DNA of 64,000 bases from contig NC_063176.1 in assembly GCF_023159225.1 (NCBI RefSeq), forward strand, positions 9,994,963 to 10,058,962, in the 5' to 3' direction. Both the position numbers and the translations under genes were made by a program. The notes beneath the pieces are model-generated. The model was not told the origin of the DNA. It was given only the letters and a program-made list of their open reading frames with translations, and searched no databases. Shown piece after piece: positions 49,499 through 62,925 of this stretch. How positions within the stretch are numbered: the first letter of the stretch is position 1; the number at the start of each line of letters is the position of its first letter. The DNA comes from Perognathus longimembris pacificus. Taxonomy: Eukaryota; Chordata; Mammalia; Rodentia; Heteromyidae.

Positions 49499-52082
49499 AA
49501 ATGTATGTATAGTGGTGAGAACTCTACAGCCTTGTGGGTACTGTGACTGGCTTGAGATTTGACTAGTGCACTTAGCATATGAATGATACCAGTGGAAAAC
49601 CCTCTGTGTATGGATGTCTTACTGTGACCAACAAAACACTCCAAATTAAGCATGTCTGATCTTTGGCAGTAATCCTTTCATCCATCCCTGTATGTTACTT
49701 ATCTTAGTGATTCCTGGTATTCTGAAAGTGTTACCGAAACTATTTATCTCAGTGCTTCCTGAGTTTGTGTTATCTGCATCTTGGAATGGACCTTCTTTTT
49801 TTAAATTTTCCTGTAACTCCATTAAGAAAGGCCAAGGCAATCTGAACCTCTCACCACAGAGGCCGAAGGGAGAAATCTTTGGTGTGGTCGTGTGTCACTT
49901 AGTCTTGGCCCCATGGGTGAAATTCAGGGCTACTCACTTCATGGACATTTCTTTCATCTGTTACTCTGGAATCTCCTGGTTGGAACCAGTGTTTTGCTGT
50001 GATGAAAAGTTTTTATGTCATCCTACCAACTATTTCCTTTATTCTGAAATTTTGTTTCTTTGTTTTGGGAATATCCTTCTATTAAAAAAATACAAACCAA
50101 CATATGATTTTCTAGCTTAATGAAAGTATTTATATTTTTCTTCATCGCTCAATATATTTATTTCCTTCATAATATGACAAATTTATGTTGAAGTTGTAAG
50201 GCATTTATGACTCAGTATTTTTCCCATCACTCTGGTATGCTTAAACTAAATATTGAATAAGAAAGGTAGGAAATGTATGTTATATATTTATTTACTCATG
50301 CTTAATAAGATATGTTATATTTTGGAAGTCTTTCTAAGATGCTTCAATATATAGATTTACAGTTATAATAAGTCCATTTGTCTTTTAGTATATTCAGTTT
50401 CATAACTGACACAAGATTTTTCTAACATGTAATTGGAGGTACTTTGCTTTTCAAAGCCTATATGGATTGCATTGGGTTTACTAGAATAATTGTGAATATG
50501 GTCTTGGTTGACATTTCCAAACATAAAATTATCTTTTGTAACCACTGGATGAGTCCAAGAAAGTCATACTTATTTCATAACTTCCCAACCAACCAAATGA
50601 ATAATCAGAAAGTTTAGGAGAGCTAAACCACCTTGGTCTTTGATTATGACAAGAGAAGTATTTGGACATGATTTAAACAAAGTGACAATTGTGGCAGAGA
50701 AAATATGGAATAGGCATAGCATAAGGAAGATATACCCCATGTCTGCTCTCTTGGCCATCTTTTGCCATCTTCCCCTTTATAGACCTGGGAACAGTAAGAA
50801 CCGGATGGCTTTGTAAGTGTTGGGTTTCTTTTCTGTTTCCTGTAAGACTGCAATACCAAAATTTACTGTCCAGTCTGGTCTTTATTTCTTCAGTCTTTTG
50901 TCCTTCTTACTTTATCACTTTTGTAGCCCCTATTTCATTGTCAGACAGGTCTGATTTATCAGTTTATCTTGCCATATGCATACTGTGTAAGCCCTGACAG
51001 TCTTTTTTTCCCCCTATAACTTTGACAATATAAAACCATTTAGAAATAGAATTCTATAAGAACATTGAGATTTAGCATTGAGTTTCATGAAGCTTAATAA
51101 TATTCCATTCTAACTGAAAAAGCAAACATAATTTCTATGTATTGCCAGTGCTATATTGATTCTTCCATTACAACATAACCAAGCTCTAATGTTGAATGGA
51201 ATGTTCTCTATTTCATCTGCTTTCATAACTTTGTCTACTGGCATGTAAAGCATCTGTGGTATTCTCTTTCCACACTGAATCCAGCTGAGTTCCTTAAACT
51301 TTTCTCCTATTGATTGAATCACTGCTGATAAGATTTATATCCATTGTTAACTCTCAATTCGATGAAATGTTTTCTAAAAGATATTGCTTTGTAAGATTCT
51401 AGGCAAGCTATTTCAAGAACTACAGTTAATGAATGATGGGTGACACCATCAAAGTGTCGTGACTGTAAATGTGTTAACACTTGGAAAAGGTGTGGAAATC
51501 TGGGCCATGTGGACTGTGTGGTTGGGACAAGGAAGAGAGAAAGAGATGTTCTGGATATATCTGAGACTTCATCTTGAAACATGAATGTCTACAGGGAATA
51601 TTATTAAACTCATACAAGTCTTAGGCCACAGCGTTGCTATTACACAGTTTTCGTCATATTTCATGAACCTTATACTCCAGCACTTTTATCTTGTCAGTGT
51701 GTAAAGTTGAGCTCATATGTTTTGTAGTAAATGTTGGGTTTTGTGCTTGACCGATGTTGTCTAGTTTTGCATTGACATCTCTAGGGTTCATCTCTTTCTT
51801 CTAGCATTCTTCTAGTATTTCTTTCTATTGATAGAATTCTTCTAGTATCTCTGTCTTTCTACCACTAGATTTTATCCAGTATTCATCTCCTTTCTTCCTT
51901 GAGCTTATTATCATTGCCCTACCATAGTCCAAACCTGCTGATTCTATGTCAAACCAGAGCAATATCCTCCTATTCTAATTCTAAGACAGAAACAAGAGTT
52001 GTATTCCCTCAGTTTTCATAAGCATCAATTGAAGTGTCAAACTTATTCCTGTCACGGCCATCTGATGAACTGTTAAACCAGT

Positions 52083-52325
52083 TTAATCTGGTGTTGGTGG
52101 TTCAAACCTATGATCATAGCTACTCAGGAGGCTGAGATATGAGGATTGCAGTTCGAAGCCAGCCCAGTTAGGAAAGTCTCTGAGATTCTTACCACCAAAA
52201 AACTACTCTGAAAAAGCTGGAAGTGGTCCTGTGGTTTAAATGGTAGAGTGCTAGCCTTGAGGACAAAGAGGCTCAGGAATAGCATGTAGGCCTTGAGTTT
52301 GAGGCCTAAAAGTGTCACAATAATA
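52083..52325 (+). mobile_element. B1-Geo type SINE
   Basis: TCTGGTGTTGGTGGTTCAAA, then ATAGCTACTCAGGAGGCTGA, then GCAGTTCGAAGCCAGCCCAG, then GAGTGCTAGCCTTGAGGACA, ending in an (ATA)n tail. Confidence 0.9.
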
Positions 52326-53040
52326 ATAATTAAATGATGATGATAATAATAAAATAGGTTCTTATCTAGTCTTTAGCAGTGAAAACAGCGAGCAACCTGT
52401 CAAACAAATTAACAAAAATAGAAAGATATTATCTGAGAACAATGAGATCTTAAGTACATAAATATAGAGGTAATAGAATTTCAGAAGCAGCAGGACTACT
52501 TTAGATAAAGTGGCCAAAGAACTCAGCATAGATAACAATTTAGTTGAGACCTAAATGATGAGGATTTAGTTCCTGAACAACTTAGCACCCAAAGATTCGG
52601 GAAGTATAAAAGCAAAGACTCGGACATGGAGATGTGTCTGATGTAGTAGAAGAAAAAAAAAAAGGAAAAGAACGAAAGCTGTAGATGGAATAGTTAATTT
52701 TATAACTTTGAATATATGAAAAAATAAGCCTGCTTATAGAAACATAAATGATTTGCCCTTTATAGTTTTCAATACTTAAAAAGAAACAAAAAATTAATTG
52801 TATGCTTAGTTTCTTCTGTATACCAGTTATTATAATGAATTAGGAGGTTATAAAGGACCTTAGGTATCATAAGATCAATCGCATGACCTAAATGTAGAAA
52901 GCAGTATTGTTTCCATAAATACATCTTCCATTGCAAAGAAAAACATCTCGGAATGTTATATAAACGTGTCAGTACCACAGGGAAATAAATTCCAGCTGAT
53001 TCCATTCAAATAGTTTTACTAAAATATAAGAGGAATTCTG
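52326..53040. other. Unassigned sequence
   Basis: No gene or named repeat is recognised. Confidence 0.4.
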
Positions 53041-53145
53041 CCAGGCACAAGTGGCTTATACCTGTAATCCTAGCTACTCAGATCTGAGATCTGAAGATTG
53101 CGGTTCAAAGCTAGTCTCAGGAAGAAAAGTCCATGGGACTCTTTG
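53041..53145 (+). mobile_element. SINE left half (B1-like)
   Basis: CCAGGCACAAGTGGCTTATA, then CTGTAATCCTAGCTACTCAG and GATTGCGGTTCAAAGCTAGT. The element stops at the end of the B1-like half, where an antisense L1 fragment begins. Confidence 0.82.
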
Positions 53146-53149
53146 TTGT

Positions 53150-53310
53150 TGTGGCTGTTTAATCTTTAAGTAGTTGTACAAAGGAGGTGTCATTTAACAT
53201 ATCAGTTCAGGAGTATGTCTTGATCAATGTCATTCCTTTCAACATTCTCATCCATTCTTCTTCTATCTACCCCTATCCTCAATGTTCTTAATTCTGTAGG
53301 ATATACTTTC
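53150..53310 (-). mobile_element. Old L1 3' end, antisense
   Basis: TTTAAGTAGTTGTACAAAGG, then ATCAATGTCATTCCTTTCAA and CATTCTCATCCATTCTTC. The same text recurs at 60270-60425 and, more diverged, near 39.1 kb, so it is an interspersed repeat. The L1 assignment rests on similarity to the 39.1-kb copy. Confidence 0.6.
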
Positions 53311-53314
53311 ATTT

Positions 53315-53556
53315 TTTTTTCCCTCCAGTCTTGGGGCTTGAACTCAGGGTCTCAGCACTGTCTCTAAGCATCTTTGTGCTCAAGACACAAGTGCTCTGCC
53401 GCTTGTGCCACAGTATCACTTCTGGCCTTTTCTGAGTAGTGTTAGAAATAGAGTCTCACAGACTTTCTTGCCCTGGCTGTCTTTGGACTAAGGTCCTCAA
53501 ATCTCAGCCTCTTAAATAGCTAGGATTACCAGAACAAGCGACTACCGTCTGACTGC
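53315..53556 (-). mobile_element. B1-Geo type SINE, antisense
   Basis: AGTCTTGGGGCTTGAACTCA, then AGTGCTCTGCCGCTTGTGCC, then TCTCACAGACTTTCTTGCCC, then AAATAGCTAGGATTACCAG. Confidence 0.87.
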
Positions 53557-53675
53557 ACTGAATTCTTCACTGTGTTCTCCGTCACTTCTCCTCTTTATTC
53601 ACCTACTACTTTTTCCTCAACACTATCCCATATCGTTCAAGTACCTTCTCATGAAATTCGTATGTCCAATTAAAA

Positions 53676-53771
53676 AGCCAAATGCTAGAAGTGGAGGCAT
53701 GATCAAATAATAGAGCACTAGCCTTGAGATATATATATATTTAGGTCTGGAGTTCAAGCCTCAGGACCTGC

Positions 53772-53774
<3 letters not shown>
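53676..53774 (+). mobile_element. SINE right half
   Basis: CTAGAAGTGGAGGCATGATC then TAGAGCACTAGCCTTGAGAT and TCTGGAGTTCAAGCCTCAGG is the Geo-like half, ending directly in a (CT)n run. Confidence 0.8.

Positions 53775-53827
<53 letters not shown>
53775..53827. repeat. (CT)n microsatellite at a SINE tail
   Basis: A pure CT run of 53 bp follows the SINE right half, and a (CA)n run follows it. Confidence 0.95.
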
Positions 53828-53829
<2 letters not shown>

Positions 53830-53832
53830 CTA

Positions 53833-53871
53833 ACACACACACAAACACACACACACAAACACACACACAAA
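53833..53871. repeat. (CA)n microsatellite
   Basis: A CA-rich run with AAAC interruptions, forming a compound repeat with the preceding CT run. Confidence 0.9.
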
Positions 53872-54811
53872 TTTAAAATTTAAATTTACTATTTCTGACA
53901 TCTCAGTCTGAACTTACTCATCTAATTGGCATTATCAGTTAAGATATTTTGGGGAGTCTGATTATGAGTCACCATTTCCTTACCAATAGGAACTTGGAAG
54001 TGCACACCATTTGACTTACTGTAACACTTTCAAAGTCATCACTTTGAGCAGATCTTTACTTTCAGGTGTTAAGAAGACTATCAGTAACTAATGGACTACC
54101 TTGGTGATTTAATCAATCAGTGACTCGCAGGAAGTTATTGTAAGTCGATATATAAGGTTCATCAGTTCAGTGTTTAAAGCAGCAGAAATTGACTTGCAGG
54201 CATAGGTGTACTTTAGTATTGCAAGTATTAGCTCCATTTGTCAATATGGAGAAATGAGAGCTATGGAAGATTAATTGGGCTTGCCAAGGCTACAAAATAC
54301 TAGACTGACAAAACAAGAAAAAGAGCCCAATGCTATTTGACACACAAAACCCATCTCAGAGTCCTACATAATATTGCCTCTAGCTAAATGCTATCCAGTT
54401 GGTGGATAACAGGCCCAATTCAATGCTTTCCATTGTGACTTTGATAATTAATGGTTGAAAATGCTGTCTCTGTTCTTCCGAGATGTTAAATTGTTTCTCA
54501 GTGAGTACTCAGTCATGAATCTCTGTTTTGTATGTGCCTATATTTCTCGTCCCATTGACTTCACAGTGAAATGGAATACAGGAAAGATGGAAAGCCTCTG
54601 CCCTTTTTTCCATTAGTGACAATATTTTTCCAGTTCAGTTACAGGTTTAAGCATAGGCTCTTTGTTAGCTAATTCATCTAACACCTAACTCACACAGAGC
54701 CCCAAACATACAAATGTCTTCTATATCTTCATGCCCTCATTCTATTACTTCCAGAGACAAAGTACTGTGATATTTCCCCCTGCTTTTTCTGTACATGTTT
54801 TTGTGATGAAA
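53872..54811. other. Unassigned sequence
   Basis: No gene or named repeat is recognised. Confidence 0.4.
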
Positions 54812-54860
54812 TACACACACACACACTCTCTCTCACACACAAACACACACATACATATAT
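54812..54860. repeat. (CA)n/(CT)n compound microsatellite
   Basis: CA units flank a short CTCTCTCT core, followed by ATACATATATATG. Confidence 0.9.
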
Positions 54861-57800
54861 ATGATCTGCAATAACTTACTGATATGATTGGTTAGCAAAG
54901 ATTATTGATGAAATTCTATTCAATTATGAGTAACTATTTTTAACATCATTTCTCATGAACTGAGATCTGTTTCATAAATCAGATTTGGCTTTGTGATATA
55001 TGGCAATCTTCTGAAAAATGTAAATAATGACATTGAAATCTTCTAGTCAATAATGTAGAATGATACATTCAATTAATTTTGCTTACCTCATGCTAAAGGC
55101 AATCAGTAATTGAAGTGTTCTCCTTTCCAAAATGCACAGGGCTCACTTGTAATAGTGTATCTTGATTTAAAAAATAACAAGTCTTTGGCAAATTGCAAAA
55201 GAGAAAGTGAAATAAAAGATCTGTTACTCTGGAAGCAAATGTACTTGGAAAGTCAGTTGCCAGAAAAAGAGATTTCCTCATAGATAACTGAGCAAGGCAA
55301 TTGTAACACTGACTGTGGAAACTATATATCTGAAGCTATATTTTTAGTGTGTATGCTTTTTATAATATTTGTGTGATTTATTTGCTTGACCACTTTCCCA
55401 TTTTAATACATGCTTGTAAAGTAAGATTTCATTGTAAAATAGAGCAGTCAATATTTATTTATTTCCACATAATTGGGCACTGTTTTTAACAGCATGACTT
55501 AAAATCAGAGTTAAAGGGCATCTTTCTATTTAGTTTCCTTTTATTACAGGTTGCTTACTAACAGAATTTGAGCAAAATGAATGAAACCAGTTAACAATTT
55601 CAGAATATGTCCTTGTGATTATTAATATCCCTGGGCTTTTCTGGCATGGAGAATGCATGATACAAACATAGATGTGTTTTATGTGGTAACATGTAATCTA
55701 AAGCATTTCTCCTCTGTTGATTGATGGACTATGTTTGAACAATGCAGTTTGTCAAGAAGCCTTTCCTTTTTCCTGCCTCAAATCTCTGTTTCAAATCAGT
55801 GCAAGCAATTTCCTGTCTGTGATGGCACTGGGGACAAAAGATACCCTTGTCGTAGACAGTAAAGGGCATTTGTTTTGTTGAAGCAGTACTCATCTCATTG
55901 ACAACAATGAAAATGTCCAGTGTGTTTATTTGATACAAGTTAAGCTATGTTAACTATGTTCTTTCTTATGTTAATTGATAGAGAAACATGTAAGCTATTT
56001 GGGTCATTATAATTGGGAATCTAGGAGACCATAATGATAAATAATACAAAAATACAAGTAAATTTTCATTTTCAGCAAAGTTTTTAAAAAATATGCTAAG
56101 GTCTAGACTCTATTACTTCTATTTTCTTAGAAAAAAAGTCACTATCATTTGAAAAGTAATTTTTTTAATTGTTCATTCATTCTCCCTTTGGTTAAATTGA
56201 TTTCTTTCTGATCTACTTATTTCAAAGGGATTAAGTCTTTGTAAGTGAAAGGAACCTTACCTATCCATGTTGGAACTTGCTGAGTTAAATTAGGTGAATT
56301 TCAGATTCAAAACATGGAAACTTTTACAATTTATTCCACTGCTGGCAAAAATTACAGTTAAATTGCATTTTAGAACAAGTTTTAGGTAGAGGAAATTTGT
56401 ATTTCTATGAAGAGACAGCACTCAGCCATTTAACATTATGATAAATATATCACAATGCCACAGGATAAGGAAAGGGCCTATGCACAGAATAATAGCTATC
56501 AAACTATTCAAAACATCATGAGACATTTTAAATGTTGGCATCTATGAGATAATTCTCATTTACATTAATAATTGCTACTAGATAATATTTTATGTTACAA
56601 GCACAAAATATGTCTTTGATTTTGCCTCTTGATTTTGTGCCTTGCAAGATTGCTAAGATACAAATTCATAAGGTGTAACTTAAAGGATTTAATTAGTAAC
56701 CATGTATGTTAGGGATAAAATTATTATAATAATTTGCTATGCAATGTGCTGTATTCTCTTGAATACTGAAGGGCACAGGGATAAATATAAACATGGTATT
56801 GAGGTATTTACTAACAAATTTTGGGTAAGAAATTTTTATAATACTTTCTCTAAGTTATAAATAAAAATATATTATTTGTTATGGTCCTTTGAAATTAATG
56901 TGTTGGGAAGATGTGTGCAAAAAGTAAGATTTCTCTTTTTATAAGAGAGGGAGGTTGTAATATTGAAGAGATTTATTTTGTGCATAAACACTTGGAGTAG
57001 TATTGGGGTAGAGTTTACTATTGATTAAAATGGCTGGAGAGCTGGCGTTTAAAGTGTAACAAAAGAGAAGAGAGAACACCTTGCTCTTTTTTAATTTTTT
57101 TCTTGACAATCGGTTGTCTTGTCTTTGTTTCCTCTTTGCTTCTTGTGTGCCTTCTTCCACTTGCTAACAATGCACACTATTGAGCTATGCACATGGAGCC
57201 CCAAAATTCCCTTCTAGATCTGTGCTGAAGTTCAATGTTTCCCTCCCACTGAGTGGATTAGTGCCAGATATATGTAGACACTTGGTAAGTGGTTAAGTGA
57301 TGGTTTTACTTTTAGAGATCTTTCTGAGAGAAAGCATTAGGTGTGAACTAAGAAATTATAGCAGCTGAAATTTTAATTTAGAGCCACACAGCATTTTGTC
57401 AAGCAATGGAATTTTAAATCGGTAAAATGCACTAAAATGAAAAGTCTTCTACTTATTTACTCTTTAAAAAATTTGAAAATCTATTTATTATATATACATG
57501 TGTATATATAATCTAATATGTATATATTAATCTAGTTATAAGGCCAACCAAATATTCCATGACTCAGTAGATGACATGTCACATGATACATTTCATTTAA
57601 CTGCACCTCCTATAGCTGGAATCCCTTCCCATTACATCATGTCATGTTTTTCTTAGATCATGTTTGTGCAGTCATTTCCAGGCTATACATATTCATGTTT
57701 TATTCACTATTTATCACATCCTAAAGATCTATCTGGCAAATTCCTGCTCCTCTCTCTGCTCTCAGCTGTGTCATATCACATCATCTTCTGTCGTAATTCT

Positions 57801-59964
57801 AACTTCTCTCAGGCTGCTCTGCTGATCCACACCGTTTCATTCTAACTTTGGGTAGATAACTGTTTTTCTCAGTTCCCTACAGGAATCACTGAGAGCAGGT
57901 TGTAATGTTTAACAGGGTTTTACTGAAGGCTTGGGAACAATAGAAAAGAAATATAACGTGCAGGCCTTTACAATGGAGACTCAATAGAACCATTCATCCC
58001 TAGCCAGCATTGGTACCGTTCTAGCACCTATTGTCAAGTCTCTATATAGAAGTGCTAGATAAGTGTATTTTTGTTGTTGCTGAATCATTCATGAATTAAA
58101 ATTTGGAAAAATATATGCAATCAAATATATTCTCAATTTTTGAGCTGTCTCAAAGCCCTTCTACCTCAGTCTGCCAGTATTCATGGGAAGTAAAGAGTGA
58201 GTGTATCTTTAATCTAACAATATTAGTATACAGTACAGTGCTAGCAATTTTGCTTGCTAAGTCATTTCTTTAGGAAAATTCAGACTTCCAAGGTTTTATT
58301 TTTTATTCAGAAAAGATTTATTTTTCCATAATTAATAACATTAAATGAATGTATATATATGTATGTTTACACATATATCCATTGTAATGCACTAATCCTA
58401 GACCTTGGGAGAATGGCAAGTTCTTGGACAACTTGTGCTATAGAGAGAGATTTTGTCTCAGTAAATCAACAACAACAAATAGATTATAATTTCAGAGACT
58501 GTCATTAATAACGCTTTCTGAGTTGCTCTTACTAGAGTCATTACAAGAGCATATCACAAGTGAGTTATTAAAGTAGTGATGGTTGTTACCTGCCAAAGGA
58601 TGGTTAGTATATTATGAAGTGAAGCAAAACACTGGTGCAGGTCAGAGATACAGCAGAATTGTGATGACACAAGGTGAAATGGCTTTGCTACCATATCTAT
58701 GTGGGTGAATATGTAATAGAAATAAGTATGTCTAGATTAATGAACAAAAATCTAAAATTAAGCCAATTAAAGAACATTTACATGGAAGGAATTGAGATAT
58801 AATGAATTAGAGCTTATTCTATGCTAATTTTTACATTTTATGGTGTTTTATTTACAGCACTGATCTCATAACTGGACATATTAACTAATAATGCATTGTT
58901 TTATTCTGGCATAACAAACGTAATATAAATATATGCGTCTCTTTTCTATTTCAAAATTGTAGTTCTGTTGGTACATCCTATTACTCAAAGTTCAATACTG
59001 CTAAATTAAAAATAAAACTTTAGGATGAAATATTTGAATCTCTAAAACAGAGCAAATGCATTCAGAATATTCAATGTACTTGTAAAAATGGAGCACTGTA
59101 TCTTGCGGAGATGGTGGTGTTGAGAGAGATAACAGAATGATGGAAGAGTTGACAATTTTGAGATGCACTGTCCTCGTAAACTGACAAATTGAAACATCTT
59201 TGGATGAATAATTAAAGATAATTTAAAAAATCTGACCATGAAGTATTAGATATAAAACTCAGTGGCAATTATTTAGGGAACAAAATCTGAGGACACATTC
59301 TCCTGTAGAGAAATTCTGTGAATCATATACAAACATTTGATAGAAGTTGTGAATCTGCTCTAATATTTAAAGAAAACCTAACTAAATAGTGAAACAACTG
59401 CAGTTCAGTATACCTTCCAAGGATAGAAAAGCAATTTCTTCATGAACATTGTGTGTTTACGTGTACATCTTGTTACTGCTATTGATATGAACAAAATTCT
59501 AGAAATAATCAAGCTATGAGCACCAGAAAGATACAGACTGGAGAATATAAGCTTTGTGACAGATACTGCTGCAGGAGCCAGGACAGGTGCAAAAAATTTA
59601 AATTGTCACCTGGTATTTTTACAAGAAAAAACGGAGTCATGCTTGCTTAGTAGAAATGTGGCATTATGGTGCGAACACCTATTGACTGTGCAAGACAAAC
59701 ACTTAATCTCTTCCATCTGTGATTGTGCCACATTTCATTAAGAAGAATCTATACCAGTTATACAGCTATGTGATTGTGCACAAAAATTAAGTGGTTCTAT
59801 AGTTTAAGGATTGCAGTTTATTAAAAAAAAATCTTAACTTTATAAAGGAAGTGTGCCTTTGCATTTCAACTATTCTTGTGTCTAATATTGGGGATTAAAT
59901 TTAGAGCTTCATGCTTCCTGGGTAGGCCCTCTTCAATTTGGGCTGGGTTTCTATGTCCTTTTGC
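54861..59964. other. Mostly unassigned A+T-rich sequence
   Basis: No gene is recognised in 5.1 kb. A B1-like fragment lies at 58385-58490 and TATATA-rich patches lie near 57480-57540 and 58350. Frames are at most about 73 codons. Confidence 0.4.
58385..58490 (+). mobile_element. Decayed B1-like fragment
   Basis: ACTAATCCTAGACCTTGGGA then ACAACTTGTGCTATAGAGAG and TTTTGTCTCAGTAAATC with a CAA-rich tail resemble a 7SL-derived monomer. Confidence 0.45.
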
Positions 59965-60118
59965 CTTGTTTTTTTTTTTTTTTTTTTTTTTTTTGAGATG
60001 AGGGTCTTCCCTTTATACCCTGGTCTGTCCTTGACTGTTGTCTCCCAACATATACTTTGCCTGTCACTGGGGATGATGGAGCCAGTTAGGTACATGCCAC
60101 TCTGCCAGGCCATTGTTT
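59965..60118 (-). mobile_element. Probable B1-like SINE, antisense
   Basis: A 26-base T run (poly(A) tail in reverse) is followed by GAGATGAGGGTCTTCCC, CCTGGTCTGTCCTTGACTG, and CATGCCACTCTGCCAGGCCA, in the order of a reversed B1-type monomer with high divergence. Confidence 0.55.
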
Positions 60119-60269
60119 AGGATGGAGTCTTCCTAAATTCTTTTTCACCTGACAAGTCCTCAGAACATAGTTTTCCTGATCTCTACCTATCCAAGTATCT
60201 AAGACTTGAGGCATTGTTCCTAGTATATTTCGGATCCCTTGCCCCTTGATGGTTCAAGTTCAGAGTGTT

Positions 60270-60425
60270 GATGTTGTTAAGTAGTTGTACAAAGAGGTTT
60301 GAATTCAACATGCCAGTCTGTGATTACAGTGAATCTTGATGATTATCACCTCCTTCAACATTTTCTCCCATCACTTCCCACACTTTAGGTCATGTCTTTG
60401 TTAATTTTTTAAAAGTCACAAGTGA
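60270..60425 (-). mobile_element. Old L1 3' end, antisense
   Basis: TTAAGTAGTTGTACAAAGAG then TCTTGATGATTATCACCTCC and TTCAACATTTTCTCCCATCA parallel the fragment at 53150-53310. Confidence 0.6.
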
Positions 60426-60594
60426 GTCAGTGAGAAACTGTAATTCCAGTCTTAAACTGAATGCACAGGGAAGAATATAAAAGATTCCTACGTTAATTTT
60501 GTTACTTGGAATGTTTTCTGTGCGCTTATCCTAAATAAAGTGATGATGAAGTAGCCATTCATTCATGCATGCATTTAATTATTTATTCATTCAT

Positions 60595-60680
60595 TTTACA
60601 GTTCTGGAGATTGAACTCAGGGACTTGGTGTCACAAGGCAATCACACTATCACTAGAAACACACATCTACTCCAGTGGCT
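60595..60680 (-). mobile_element. ID-like SINE fragment, antisense
   Basis: GTTCTGGAGATTGAACTCAG then GGCAATCACACTATCACTAG is a reversed ID-type monomer. A CATT/CATG-rich stretch lies on the tail side. Confidence 0.55.
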
Positions 60681-61495
60681 TTAAGTATGGGAACATTTCA
60701 TGCATTATGTAATATCTGATTGTTTCAATTCAAGTGAAGATTGCCAAGTTGCTTCTGTGTATTGCTTCCTCCAGTACATATCATGTATTGTGCTGTCATC
60801 AGAAATACAATGGCAAATATACTTCATATCTACAAAACACTGTGAAGTGCTCCAAGAAATAGTCTCTAGGTTAAAATGACATCATATTTACAATGGAAAA
60901 GGTCTGCCCAAATTGCTGAGAGGAGGAGGAGGAATTGGGTGTTTGAAAAATCGGTATAATCTGTACAGTGGCTGGCTGACCATCAGCAAGCGGTCCCGTA
61001 AGAACTATAACCTTGATTTTACTTTCCATCTTCTGACCTCTACCAACACTCCCTTGAACATTGCTCAATAATAACTAGCACAAAGGTCAATAGCATTCCT
61101 TTTCTATCTCATGAAAACCCCTCTATATTTTCTGTGGCTTAGGTCTGTGGTTTTCCCTTAAATTTCCTTTAAAAATAAATCATTACATTTTTATCTTTCA
61201 CATATGTATCATAACTTTCTGCATTCTATGCTTTCTGGTCTCTTCAACTTAGTATATAGGATTAAACACCCAGATGTCAGCATTAGCAGGGACTAATATT
61301 AGTAACTCCACTCCTTTATTTTAGTAAGTAAATTCTGCTAAAGCACTGAGGGATTCTTAGTTTGATTGATGCTATTTATGTTATGGTTTGCTTATTCAGT
61401 GATTATAAATTCTATATTTTGAAGATGTTTTTCTATTCAGCTATGACATTAGGAGTAAAATAGTTTGGATTGGATCTTTATCATTACTTTTATTT
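60681..61495. other. Unassigned sequence
   Basis: A minus-strand frame at 60871-61068 (65 codons) is compositionally protein-like but matches no family I recognise. Otherwise nothing is recognised. Confidence 0.4.
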
Positions 61496-61566
61496 TTTTA
61501 ATATAGTGGGCATGGAACCCAGGACCTCTTGTATGAATGCCCTGCTTCTGAGCTGCAACTTCATGC
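61496..61566 (-). mobile_element. ID-like SINE fragment, antisense
   Basis: GTGGGCATGGAACCCAGGAC then CTTGTATGAATGCCCTGCTT and GAGCTGCAACTTCA is the reverse of an ID-type monomer. Confidence 0.5.
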
Positions 61567-62086
61567 TATCTCTCTCTCTCTCATCTTCTTACTCTTTTTA
61601 CTTCCATCTTCATTGTGCACACAACATACACACAAACAGAAACACATTTACACAAATGCCTTTGTGGGTTAAACATGAAGAACGATATAATATAATGCAG
61701 AGTTAATATTCTAAACAGTTCTTTGGAGTCCTGAATTTGGTTTCTAAGCCTCTGGATTTAGATTGGGGAGGTGGGGAGTGCATCAAGATTACTTTATGTG
61801 ATCAATTTTTAAAATTATTTTTACTTCTTGTTTAATATGATTCCATTTTGGGGCATTGGTTTTTATAAATTGCACCCCGTGGCATTATATTTTCCAAATG
61901 CTGGTTTAGCATCTTTCTTTTGCCCCCAGCCTAGATTAATGCCACTGAATTTGCCCTGTGATATTAATAATTAAATGTGAATAAAAACTCCTTGTGGATT
62001 TTCCAACAGTGTAGTTTGGCCTTAGTTTCTCTGTTAATAAGAGCTACCTCACACAGTTTATATCAATGAGGAAGGTGAGCTGGATT
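61567..62086. other. Unassigned sequence
   Basis: A short CT run is at 61570-61581. No gene is recognised. Confidence 0.4.
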
Positions 62087-62100
62087 TTGTAGTTTATTTT

Positions 62101-62336
62101 TATTTTTTGGTTTTTGTTTGTTTGTTTGTTTGTTTGTTTTTTTGGCCAGTCCTGGGCCTTGGACTCAGGGTCTGAGCACTGTCCCTGGCTTCTTTTTGCT
62201 CAAGGTTAGCACTATGCCACTGAGCCACAGCGCCCCTTCTGGCCGTTTTCTATATATGTCGTGCTGGGGAATTGAACCCAGGGCTTCATGTATATAAGGC
62301 AAGCACTCTTGCCACTAGGCCATATCCCCAGCCCTC
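62101..62336 (-). mobile_element. IDL-Geo dimeric SINE, antisense, well preserved
   Basis: A (TTTG)n-rich tail is at the left. It then reads GGCCAGTCCTGGGCCTTGGA, CACAGCGCCCCTTCTGGCCG, TGCTGGGGAATTGAACCCAG and AGGCCATATCCCCAGCCC. Perfect 14-bp duplications (TTGTAGTTTATTTT at 62087-62100 and 62337-62350) bracket it. Confidence 0.95.
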
Positions 62337-62546
62337 TTGTAGTTTATTTTGAACTGGTAAGAATAAAGCTAAGTATCTAGAATTTCTTTAAAACCATCGG
62401 GCTTTCTACAGATAATGTTTGGATTTCCACTGAATATTTACATGGCATATTTGGTTTTGTTTCCCTTGAATTATGTGTTCTACATGAGCCATTTTGAATA
62501 GCAATATGTAGAAATCACTTGTAAGCTTTTTTTGTTTTGGTTGTGA

Positions 62547-62614
62547 CCTTCCTTCCTTCCTTCCTTCCTTCCTTCCTTCCTTCCTTCCTTCCTTCCTTCC
62601 TTCCTTCCTTCCCT

Positions 62615-62646
<32 letters not shown>

Positions 62647-62649
62647 TTT

Positions 62650-62701
<52 letters not shown>

Positions 62702-62838
62702 TTTCTCTCTCTGTCTCTCTCTCCTTCCCTCCCTCCCTCCCTTCTTCTTTCTCTCTTTCTCCCTCCCTTCCTCCCTCCCTTCCTTCCTTCCTTCCTTCCT
62801 TCCTTCCTTCCTTCCTTCCTTTCCATTTTTCTTTCTTT

Positions 62839-62925
<87 letters not shown>

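Larger units (their letters stand above)
47349..52082. other. Mostly unassigned sequence
   Basis: No gene is recognised in 4.7 kb. Included are a B1-like fragment (48645-48745), a 20-bp tandem duplication (49459-49498) and several frames of 60-140 codons (for example 49692-50120 on the + strand). None shows a motif or family resemblance. Confidence 0.4.

Noticed and set aside
55729..55938. Minus-strand 69-codon frame with a CPQC motif and basic C-terminal half
   Set aside because: A single Cys-x-x-Cys without a partner pair is not a zinc-binding domain, and no gene context supports it.
60871..61068. Minus-strand 65-codon frame with protein-like composition
   Set aside because: An in-frame stop lies just upstream, there are no splice or promoter signals, and I could not match it to a family. 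A protein search would settle whether it is a pseudogene fragment.
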